Assembly (NCBI GenBank): GCA_002633005.1
Contig: NMRA01000445.1
Location: forward strand, 1 to 64,000
Length of the DNA: 64,000 nt
From: Phoronis australis
Taxonomy: Eukaryota; Phoronida; Phoronidae
Reading direction: 5' to 3'
Part shown: positions 45,901-57,900 of the stretch, in pieces
How positions within the stretch are numbered: the stretch's first letter is position 1
Layout: each line of letters starts with the position of its first letter
Made by a program: the position numbers and the translations under genes
The notes under the pieces: model-generated
The model's database searches: none
Seen by the model: the letters and a program-made list of their open reading frames with translations, nothing else
What the model was told of the DNA's origin: nothing

Positions 45901-48900
45901 TTGATACGAGGTCCGCCCGCTTAAAAATTTGATAATGTTTAACAACACTCTAAAAAACTACATGTGTGCTGATATTTATTTTCATAAAGAAAGTGGTGTA
46001 CTGGGTCCAAAACAATGTTTGCATAGAAAACCAGAAATCAGTAAGCTGTTTAGCCTGACGACCTACCTGTCTTGAAGTTCCGTCGTATAAACTTCTGCTT
46101 GCAATTTTACTGCGTTGCCTTCGTCTGAATTATTCCAATGTGCTTTAAAATGTTAGCGTAAAATATCTGCCGAGCTAAGTCCAAAAAGAACCAATTTTTT
46201 CTTGTTAACCAATTTCCTAATTCGTACTCCAGAAAGTGTTCAGATGGACTAAGAATATTTTGTCGACAACTGAGGTTTAGGCTAACACTGAACCTTGCAA
46301 AACTATGGAACCCTGAACCACGTACCTAGAAAAGCTGTAGGTGATATAACTCCCTTCTTAATGCCAACAATGATGGTAATTCCAGTCTCAAGGAAAGGGA
46401 GTGAAAAAGAGATGGCGTCAGACCTGTCATTGTTGATTTTAAGAGATGTCAGACACATGTCGGCTTTGTGATCCATTAGAGACCTTACAAGTCCGTTCCA
46501 TTCCCCGGTCTAAAATGAAGCATATCCTTTTATCGTACGTTATATCGCAAGCGTAATGGAATCTCTTGTCTGTGTAATCTAAGTTTACAAGAACAACTAT
46601 ATCAAAGTATTTCAGCAGCAAATTGGTTCACAATTTTTACGTAGCTGTGAGAACGAAAGTCATGAAAAGGCGTTTTGCATCATTTATTCCCACAAGGGAA
46701 CACTTCTTGTGTACTCATATGAACGTGAGGCACCACGACATAGTTCGCTAGGCCTAACGATTTCTTAACTAAAACCTTTACAATGAAATACAGCCGATAG
46801 AGATGATGTGAAGAAATAATAATTTATTAGAAAAACTCACTATTTTACTGAACTTTCAAAAGTTAGAGAAGTGGACTATTATTGGACAGCCCGAACCGCG
46901 TGCTGCCATGGTGATGACCTCGTTTAGAAAGAAACTGAAAATCACTATGGCAACGCGCGTGTTCCGTTCACTTGACCGGTAATCGACTGCGCACAACCGG
47001 AAGTAAAATACCTTTTACCCAGGCTTTTGTGCTCGTTATGAGTATTAGATAATACACGCTAGCGTTAGAGTGCGTAGTAAATACTTTTTGGACGTACTCG
47101 TGTGAATTCATTTTGGCGCCAGTTATATACATAAATACATACATACATACATACATACATACATACATACATACATACATTCACACATTCATACATACAT
47201 ATATACATAATTACATTCATGCGTTACAGGGCATTATTTTAGACAGCTGGATAGGAAAGTCGTTGTTGCTTTCTGCTAATAGGCTAAAATCGAATTTAGC
47301 ACCTAATATGATATTCTGATCAACAAGTATTCAACACTGTGTCCCTAACTGCTACTCATCCCTCTATACATTGTTACACAAACATGTAACTATTGTCCAC
47401 AAGATAATCAAGCAATGTGAACTCGAAATGCTCAGAATATTCCTCACCGCGTTGTCACCCCACTTATTGTCTTCAACCCTAAAGAGTTCGTATTCGAAAC
47501 CAATGTCTTTCTCAAGTCTTTGCAGCAAATCAATGGCCAGCCCAGAGACGCACTTGTACGTATAATGTTCTGGATTTACTGTGCCGTTAGGATTGCTGAA
47601 AGATTAAGTGAATAAGACGTTCACGAAAAACAAACAGTATTTCTGCTTCGGAAGTGAAATACTGTGCAGAAAGTTAGTATTGGCAAACCAAACTTGCCAA
47701 AGGAAAGTTCTCTCCGAAAAATATTTCCACGGATTGCATGTTCTGATTTCCATTCATACACTCGCCGAAAACAATTTGTTTTCAATGACCGATACGTGAA
47801 TGCTATGTGGGTAGTGCAAGGGAAAGCTAAGTAAACGTTTCTACGAATTATACTTAATGATAATGACACTATATTACACTCAGTTCAGTGGTGTAGATTG
47901 GAAACTGATGCAAATAGATACTTTCCTTGAAATGGAATGACTTACGGTTTGAATCCAGGTTTGATCTCCCATCGTGCCCTGACCATGCTCTCACGCAAAC
48001 AAAGCCCCGTCTGTTTATCTACGTCGGTAAGTAAAACGTAAGGTTCCTCGTCTAAAGTGACTATTCTCAGCTTCCATTTCTTTGGTCTGTCCTTTGGAGG
48101 TTGGGGAGCGCCACCAGGCCATTGAATTTCGTCTAGAGTAATTTTGTTGACTGGATTCCATGTGCCAACCTGTAAGGTAATTAGGTTCAAGGTCCTCGCC
48201 TGGCAATACTTTGGTGGCACAGAACAGTTTGGCTACAGCCACGGCCAGTTTACAGTGCCACTGAAAAATATATATTCTAGGGGTAGGCCAGTTTCGGGGT
48301 CAGTTTTAATCTAAGCGTCGCATGTAGGTTTGTTTGTATTTGTCAACATGTTGGGAATGAAAAAATACTTATTTGTTCGGCTGTAGATGCACACTTCTTC
48401 AAGATGACTGCCCCTGTTGCAATTATGCATTTCTGAGTAGCCATTGAGAAGTCGACTGTGATTTCAACTAGCCATCGGAAAAGTAGTTGGTTTACAGTAC
48501 TTTTGCACCACATTTTTGAAATCTGCAGGAATTTTGGCTTCCAGAACCTCATGTTGGCTTATGTCGCGTATTGGCAAGGAGGTGGTGGTTTAGGGTGAGA
48601 AGTGGCAATTTTGCGCTTTTCCCCCTTTTTTCTTAGCCTACCTCGCTTTGCAGTAGGAATGAAAGTGGCAAAAATACTAGAGAGAGTAACGTTTCTGTGC
48701 TCATCTGTAGGGCTTTTGTTGTGAAACGACTCACAACTTTTCTTTCTTTGCATAAGGCTTTCGATAGAGGGTAGAAAGGTGACAAGACCATTGGTGTGTT
48801 TTCTGCTGTGCAAAACCCAGCGAGAACTAGGTTAGCTCCATTGTTGTGTACGTGTGTTCAGAGTGGGCGCACTTTGACAATAAACCTTCAGAAATGATAA

Positions 48901-51900
48901 TAATTTAATAATATAGACCAACTGAATTATAGTTTGTATAATTCAATCAACTTTTTAAATTGGATCTATTTTAAAAGACCGACGTATGCTTGGTGGCATG
49001 TGTTTGTGATCAGCATTATCGACAGATATTATTCACATCAACAAGTAAACTTTTAATTCAAAGATTCCTTCTAACAAGTCACTGAATAACCAAAAACTGT
49101 TGGCAAATACTGACACCATAATAGCTGAAGGCTCTACAATGATCACACACCTGGATAGGATGAAGAGGAATTGGGGAGCAATGACGTCCGAAAAAGGTAG
49201 GCAGGAACGGTTCCATCTTTTGCGCCAATGTTTGCAAGGTATTAGTAATGATTGAGACAGATTACGAAGAAACTAACGTCACACGACGCCAGCGTTGCCT
49301 GCATGGGGAATTGTCATCCATTTTCCAAACCACTTATCGCAATTTCAAAGGTCAATCACAATTTTCGCCTCCATTTTATCCAGCGATAAAGTAATTCATA
49401 TGTATGCGCTCTAGAGAAGTTTTCGTTCTCAAATTAGAAACGATATTTACGCTAGTGAATAACATTCGATAATGACGCTTGTAAACGCGTAAATATATTT
49501 ATCGAATAAAAAAGGATTTAAAGGTGCGATAAGTCCATCTTTCATCATAAGAAACTTTTGATTTAGAAACGTCACCATAATCAAAATTTCGGAAGAACTG
49601 ACACTGTAGGTAGCGTAGTGCTGGTACAAGCGCGGGGCCCCTGATTAGCGGTGTGTAAACTCATGAAATCATCTAATTCGATGCGTTAGAGGTCGTCTCA
49701 ATTGCTTTGCTTCTCAAAGGTGAAAATTACGCCTATTTTGCCTTTGCGTTGAAATAACCGTTGTATGAGGATTTGACTTATGCTACAAGCCCAGCAGTTG
49801 CTTAGTCCGGCACTGATGGTAGATAGTTTCAGAAGAACATTTAATTTACAAAGTTAACGTAACTAACGAACGATAATTACTTTACTATTCAACAACCAAC
49901 GATACACTCCCGCGCTCTTCGATCGGCGCTCACTTGTTTGGCAGCTTTTCACATTAGTGTATTTAATACTCGAATTTGAAATTTTTCATCATCAGTCAAG
50001 CGTTGCGTCGTTGTTTGGATTAAAACAAACAGATGTCGAGACTTTGAAGATGGGAGATGGACGTTGTTCTATTTCAGAGCCCTTTGGGGCAGCTCCAATC
50101 AAGATATGATGTAATAACATGTACTAAGTTATATGTACCGTATTCCAGTTTTGTGAACTCTTTCTATAGTTGACAATATTCATTTCGGATTCCTTCAACA
50201 TCCCTGCCTCTGTGAACTCAACTTTAACTTTGCTGTCCTCTTCTGTGAGTGAAGCGTTTCTGAGGCACCTGTCACATGAAACAAAATGAAAATGGTATAA
50301 GTCGCCAAACTTTGAACTAGCAACATAAAAGCGGAAGCACTACACAATCAAGTTAAGAGATGTTTTCGGTTGGGGGTCAGTCATACCCCATTAAACACAC
50401 AGGGCGAAGGATTCCAAACCAAAGACACTCAGAAAAGTTCATCTTATATTTTCTGGAAACATTTTGTCATCGATCACTGAATCTAAGATTAAGAGAAAAC
50501 AAAGATATCAGGAAGAAGGAAGGTTATCAAGAAAATGAAGCTAGTGTTGTCAAAAAGTTAAGATAGTAGGAGTAAAAAATCGAGAATTCCGAAGTGGGAA
50601 GCCGCTCAAACTAACGCCCCCTAGTGGCTACAGCGGTAGAAAACGCAAAACATTTTGGTTGCTGCAAAGCCGGACAGCTACTCTGAACAACATTCAGCAG
50701 CAACGATAGAAACAATTCCCCCAGGATGTCGTTTTCAGGTTTTCTAAGAATAGCGAAAGGTAAGATATACTTGGTTTCAATTAATGTTTTAAAGAAAATT
50801 TCTATATTTTTCATATAAGGGAAATGTGCTAGTCTATGTCTTGCCATACTAAATAAGGACACGTTATTTGCCTTGTGGGAGAAAATCAACGAAATAACGA
50901 GCAGTTGACAGATCGTTTTTTGAAATTTGAAACTAAAAGAAAAATGCCTTGACATCAACAGAACTTGGAAAAAAACGTAAAAATACTTGGTGAAAATATT
51001 CTGTTTCACTGGCAGAGAACAATTTTGTATAATACAATTTAGTCTGTTTTAAAATTGTGCAAAACTTTGGGAACAGCCTTTCTATCTTGACGTGACAGTG
51101 ACATGTCCAGTTGATGTCTTAGTCACACAGTGTGCTCGGCTGACGCCCATCCAATGAATATTCATTATTCATGGTTATATCGGCCAAACAGCCGTGCGAT
51201 TGTCGATACATTATCGCCGAGCGGGTCCGCCGGGGTCAGTTGTCCGAAATTACCAATAGCTGCACCGTTGGTCAAAGTTTAAGTATTTGAAAACATCCGC
51301 CACACAACTACATTCTAAAAAAGGAAATGAACTTGTAATCGTAAATTTCAATGACTACTGTGCAAGGTGTTGTACACGTCAACTGGATGCCGTGCACAGA
51401 TCTACTTGCAACATTTACGGTGCGTTGCGTAGACGCAAGACACTCGCCAGAAAGTGAAACCACGCAAAATCTCGTGAGTGTTTTGTGAGTACACTTGGGC
51501 TCTTATGTCTTATGTACACTAGCGAAATGGCGGCCAGGGAGGGAAATGCCGAATGAAGTCGTATAGTTCTCTGCTAGCATTCCATTAGCGAAGATTTCTT
51601 GCGACAAGTGCCTCGCAAGTGCCCTGCGTTAATGAAAGGCACCCCAAACTCTCATTAAAGTCATACCTGTGACTTGATCAAAGCCATTAAGTCATAAAAT
51701 GACAACGTGGCATTTTTGAAGAGTGGCATGTAGAAACTGATTGGATCAAAACCGTTTCCCAGCAACAAATACATGCAGGCGATCTTTTGAACAAACATGG
51801 ACGCGTCTCTGCCTATGGTCCATATGGCAATGAAAGGTGCACATTTTTTTCTGAAATTTCCCAAACCAGTTTACAATCCCATTTTAACAACATCTGCGTT

Positions 51901-54900
51901 CACTAGGCCAATTCCTTCTCAAAATAATGAATATTGACGGAATAATAGTTTAGGCTTACTACAAGGAAGAGGTGTCGCTGACCCACAGAGCCTTTTTATG
52001 TAAGTGAACGTCACAGGCATCGACCATCCCCATGCAAAGTTTAGCGTTATTTGCTAACAGGAATACGTTATTCACTCCAGGTCCGTCGGAAGCGGAGGTC
52101 ACGCCAGTACGGAATGAAACCTTGGTGGCAACTGGTGGCTCAAAATTGGGTGAAAGTGTAGTGCGGTGGTGGTGTGGTGTGTTTTCATCGTTGTCTCTAA
52201 GGAAAATGGCAAGCAAGCGACGTCTGAGAGGGGTTAAAATGGTAGCGAGCGAGGACAGGGTTAAAGCCTCTCTGTTCTCGCTTGATAAATTTTCGCCTTC
52301 CTACGACAGGAATGCTATTGGATGTAGACAGATTTTCGCGTCAGTTCAAATTAAAAGCTATCCTACTACTGAAAAATTGCCTCGTTTTCGAATCGCATAA
52401 CCCCGACTTCCAGAAACGACTGATTAGCGCTAGTCTGTAACAATCACGACTTGTGGTGTGGATGATTTATAACAATAGCACGAGAGAACAATAACAACCA
52501 ATGCATGCTTTTGAATACAAGCTGCGAGTCATTGAAACGCTATCATTCTTTATGTCATCCCATTTTTCAATATTTTACAGTGCAGAATGATTGTTTCTGC
52601 AAAATATTTCCATTTTAATAGATTAGAAAAATCACAAAATTGACGGACGATTCAGTGGAACTATCCCCGTTAAGTCCAACTTGATATAATGTGCGCGTCA
52701 TTTTCATTATCACTTCCCCGGATGTTCCTGTTAGCCTCAAAGTATAAGACCGGCCCAAAATCTTGCACTGAAGAGACGTCAGAAAATTCGTCGTAAAACC
52801 CACGAGTAGTTTATTTTGGCATCATACCAAAAGTCACATTCTTCACAGTTTTAGCATGTTCTCTGAAACAATACACGTACTTGTGCTAGCAAGATTGTCG
52901 GAGAATTAGTGAGACGTGTCCACATCAAATGAAATGCAATGCCTGTTGTTTAAAATAATTACTTACTCGTAAAACAGTTGCCCGGCCGTCCATCTTGTAT
53001 TGTGTGAAGATTCATTCTTACAGCTTATGTCGTCCTTAGGCACCTTGCTTGCAACACGGTATTTTGAGAAACACCTATCGGCTTCGATAAAAAAATCGAA
53101 GGCTTGCTTGGCTTTCTTCCGTTTGACAGTACTCGATGTTATGTAGGAAACACCTGTAAATCCATTAGTGACGGTGAGGGCAACAATGATGATGAGGAAA
53201 AGGACGACGACGACGATAAGCCGTACAATACATGTTAGTTCATAGGCTACAATACAGTACTGTGGAGGTTGAAATCTGGGAAACCCCTTTAAGTTTATTG
53301 TTACCTAGTATGGCGACCGCCTTTGACTTGAATAGTTGAAATTTATTAAAGCGTGGAGTGATCGAAGTAAACAACATCAAGGAACCTCGATCCCGTGGCG
53401 AAGCCCAAACTTTGCAGTGCATTGAAGGCATGTGCAAGTGGTGGCGATGTGATCGATAAACTTCCGACCAAGCATGCGCATTGATGCCCACACACGGAAT
53501 TCCGGCCGTGTGTCGTTCATCATGTTTCCACAGGACCACTTTTAGTATACATGTAGGTGGCCGGCGCTGTGTCGAAGTGTACCCCATACTTTATCCTCTC
53601 ACACAGTGCCACCTATACTGAAAAGTGGACCTGTGGAAACATGATGAACGACATACGGAATTCCGTGAGTGGGCATCAATGCGCATGCTTAGTCGGAACT
53701 TTATCGTTCACATCGCCACCATGCAACTATTCAAGTTAAAATAGGTCGCCATACTACGTAACAGTAAACTGAAAGGGGCTTCCCAGACCTCAACCAATGG
53801 GAATGATTGAATATTATGACGTCAGTTTCATTACTTTAACCAACGAGAAGCCATGATAAACAACATTCCACAGTGCTACCTTTCGTAGCACTGTGAAAGA
53901 GTGTGAAGTATAGGTAAACTACTAAGACGATGGATGATACAAGACCAGTATTAACAATACTGATAGCTAATAATTAAATGACTACTTTTACGCAGTCTTA
54001 AAAGTTAACCAAACAGAACCTTTGCAATGCATGGGGTGGAATTCCACAAAAGATGGAAGGACTGTGCATTTATGAACTATTGTAACGTACGGCGTGTGGC
54101 AGTGCCAAGTGCACATTCGGCAGTAACAATTTCTGTAGCCTGTGCTTACTGGTTAAAGGGCATTACCGGAGTGAAAACTGATTTTCTGAGATTAGCCTCA
54201 CCCTTAATCGAACCTGGAACCGTCGTTTTGGTTGTGGAGCTATATCCTACGCGATAAGTGGCAGGGTGTTTTACGCGTATTTGACTGGTAAAAATCACTG
54301 CTCTTGCTTAACGTGAATGTCTGGCAGACAATTTACGATTTGTAATAAAATAGAAAAACATTACCTATTTTGTTATTTTATAGATCAGGTCAAAGCTAAT
54401 AAGTTCAAGAAGTCTATCTCATCCATCAATAATCTAATTTTTTCCGCCGTAAAAACGGTAATATCCCTTTAAGAAGAATTTTTCCAGGACACCCTCCGCC
54501 TTGTGCAAAGAGTAAAGTTTGTCCCTTTACAACGTATGCCAACACTAGCGTCACCATGGAAACACAAGTGGAGTTTATTTCATAAAAGATTAATCAAGGC
54601 TTTGGTGTTCATTTAGATATTAGACCATCAAAATGGCACTGTCAGTATTACAGTGGTACATTCAACGTCACTCGTGAACCTTGCAGTTGCCTTTTTCTCT
54701 GAGTTTATAATGAGATCGAGGAACCAAAACAGTCTGGTGTCAGACGCCAGTTGAATAGCTATGTATACTATTAATTACTATTAGCAGCGTGTCGCCCTGT
54801 TTAGCAGAGTAAAAACGAAAATCAATTTAAGCCTTATATTCTCATAGAACATTCTCATAATACTTACAGTGACAGGATTCAATTTTCAATACCAACACCG

Positions 54901-57900
54901 GCATAGAAACTGTCAGCGACTGAAGACACGCTTCAGGGCCTATTGGGGTTGCCCAACCCTAAAATTGTGGATTCGAAATTGGCGCGTGTACGCAATATGT
55001 TCGTGACTTGACTGAGTTGTCCGGTGAACACGGTCCTATTTTTAAATACCGACGCGTTTTATATTTAACATTGACAACCTAACACGAGTGAGATGTTGCT
55101 TTAACTACACGGGATAATTTTGTTTAACATGAATCTGGACAACTAACACCCTTTGATCATCAATACAGAAAAATGGATTTTACGGTAATTTTGATCTCTT
55201 CAGTATCAAATGAATCGCTTCCTATGTTTTCATCATTTTAGGACATAACAAGTCTTGCCTGTCGAAAGGTATCACTACTTGTCTTCGGTATTATTTCGTT
55301 TATAGGAATGACGAAACGGGATCATTTTTGATACACAAAGAGAATTTGCGATATATCGAATCTTGTTGACGTCATGTTGCAAGCACATCACGTGGAAACA
55401 ATTAACCTCCGTCTTAACTACTTGAATTGGGTGAATTATAACGCCCGTCATACAAGCTTTGTTTGTTTTAAAGTTTGTTTCATGAAATTGTCTATTAGAA
55501 TGAAGTAGAAATAGTGTCTCTATTAATACACAAGACAACATGTGGCTCGTGTCCGCTAGGTCTTTTACTTGTTCTCTGACTGACCTTTTCACGACCTCTG
55601 ACGGTCATTTGATGAACTATGACATCATATGAACGTAAAACGTTAATTCCTGAAGGTTTACCTAAACAGCCATCAGGAAATACACAATTCCGACACGTGT
55701 CTTCCTCGGTCTCGGCAATCACGTGCTTTGTTACAATCCATTGATAATCGGCAGTCGTTAAGGACAGCTCGTCGGCAACTTCAAAGATAACGTCACCTTC
55801 CTCACTAAGGTAATAAATCATATTATGTAATGCTAAGTAATTAATTATTGATTATCATTAGGTAAAAATATATTAAAGTTGATAAAAAGTAAACGGATAA
55901 CACTGTCACTGAATATGTTCGATTTCTCGTCAAATAATGACGATTTGATAATTACTCAACGCAAATTGTAAGACACTATAGGAAAGATGTTCACCAATCA
56001 TACCACTGTAAAGTAAAAAGAGTACGGCAAATGAAACGAAAGGGAATTTTGTTGTATAAAATCTATCTGGGGTTATCAAAAACTTGTTTTAGCACGTTAA
56101 CATGTGTGAGGTGCCGCAGTATCATTTGAATATTTGAAAAAAAAACACTGCGCTGTTACTCTCGTCTAAAGTCTGAAAACTGCTTCTACATTGGCATGCG
56201 TGATTTACACTCGAGGTGTATTGATCGACAGCCGCGGGAAAGACCGCCAATCTCGATTACAGACCCATATTACGGTAAGAAATCTCCAATTTGGAATAGT
56301 GAAAATTCATTATTTTGCTCAAGGTCGGAGCTTGGCCACAAATTGGTTGTCCCAAATTCAACAATAACAGTACAGACGTCAAAATTACCCACTTTTTAGA
56401 TTAAAATCACATTATCCGAAATTTGAGAAATATGGTGAACGACAAAATCGCACTTTTTCCAAATTCCAGAATCAAGGAAATTCAATTTTTTGCGGGAGTT
56501 TACGTGTTCCAAATTCCAGAGGAGAATTTTTACCGTACGTGCTGTGTTGTGCTCTCAGGGAGCGGAATTCATTGTGCTAAACCAGCAGACAGTACCGCTT
56601 CTGAATCACAAAGACGGGATTTAGAATCCTTTCAAAAGACACCTGAGATCATTTGCGGTGTTTAGATAGTAAATGGGACACGACGCAATATTTTGTTTAC
56701 ATTGGCGCATACTGCTCTTCTAATGTAATCATATTTAAAACTTACAGATTAGAATGCATAAGTATAATCCTGGCTTCTTGTGGAATTTCAGACAATTTCT
56801 CGTAAACCAATTTTCTGTCAGTCTGCAGAATTTTCACGATGGAAAGAATGTGAAACCTAAAACAGAGTATTAGAAATGAAACATTTCCACACACGAAGAC
56901 TACAGAGCAGGATCATGAAGCGGGTTGCTTCTTGAATTGTGCATTCCTTAACCTGAGGTCTTACGCAAGGTTACGAAGTGCACTACTTTAATCTCGCTGT
57001 ATTAAGCGACAACGGTCAAAATTATTAATTTTTATCGCACGACCACTAACAATTCGGTCCTCTGATTAGAGAACACAATACCAATAACTTCCGTTTATGA
57101 GGTGATGTTGATCGGAAGGCTTGGGATATTAATTTTCGTTCAGATCGACCGGACGTCAGATGTCCGACCTATTCGTAAACGGACCATCCAGACTGCAGAA
57201 ACCATAAGCTCCTGGCCGTGTAAACAAAACGATCACACCGTGCCAGTATACCAAAGCAAAGATGTTGACCAAAGTGAACATCCCAATCTAATAAGAGCCT
57301 ACAATTTCAGAGGAAAGAATGACCAGTATAATAAAAACAAACGTAGATCGAACCCTCGTGCACATTACGCCAACGTGGACGGATCCCAATGGTAATATCA
57401 CATGATACTGATGTCACACGTATTTGCAGAAAGTCTAGACTTTACATTGTTGCAACAACTCATTCAAGCAGTGAAATGCGCCTTGTACTAGTCGCCAAAC
57501 CCGTTTTCTTTCTTGCACAAGCACTCACCCTGATTTTTCGTTTAGTTCCTCCTTTCGTCTTAGACAGGACACAAACTCTTTGTGACCATCCGTTGCAGTT
57601 GTAACCACAACAAATTTCTTCCAGGAGTAGCGTATTAGCAGGTCAAACATGGTTTCGCATTGGTTATCGATGGACGGCACCAGTTGAAGATAATTTCTAT
57701 TTTGTACCTTAAATGAGATTTACATCGCACGTATAATGACGGCGCAAAATAAATGGTAAGCGTAAAAGTTTTGTACACACCCCATACCACAACCACATTT
57801 GTTTTTCAAAATAATTCAACTCCCAATACAGCAGATTGCCGCTTCCATATCTAGATGATATTTCAATCAAAATGCACTTCTCAAAAAGATAACGCATTTT

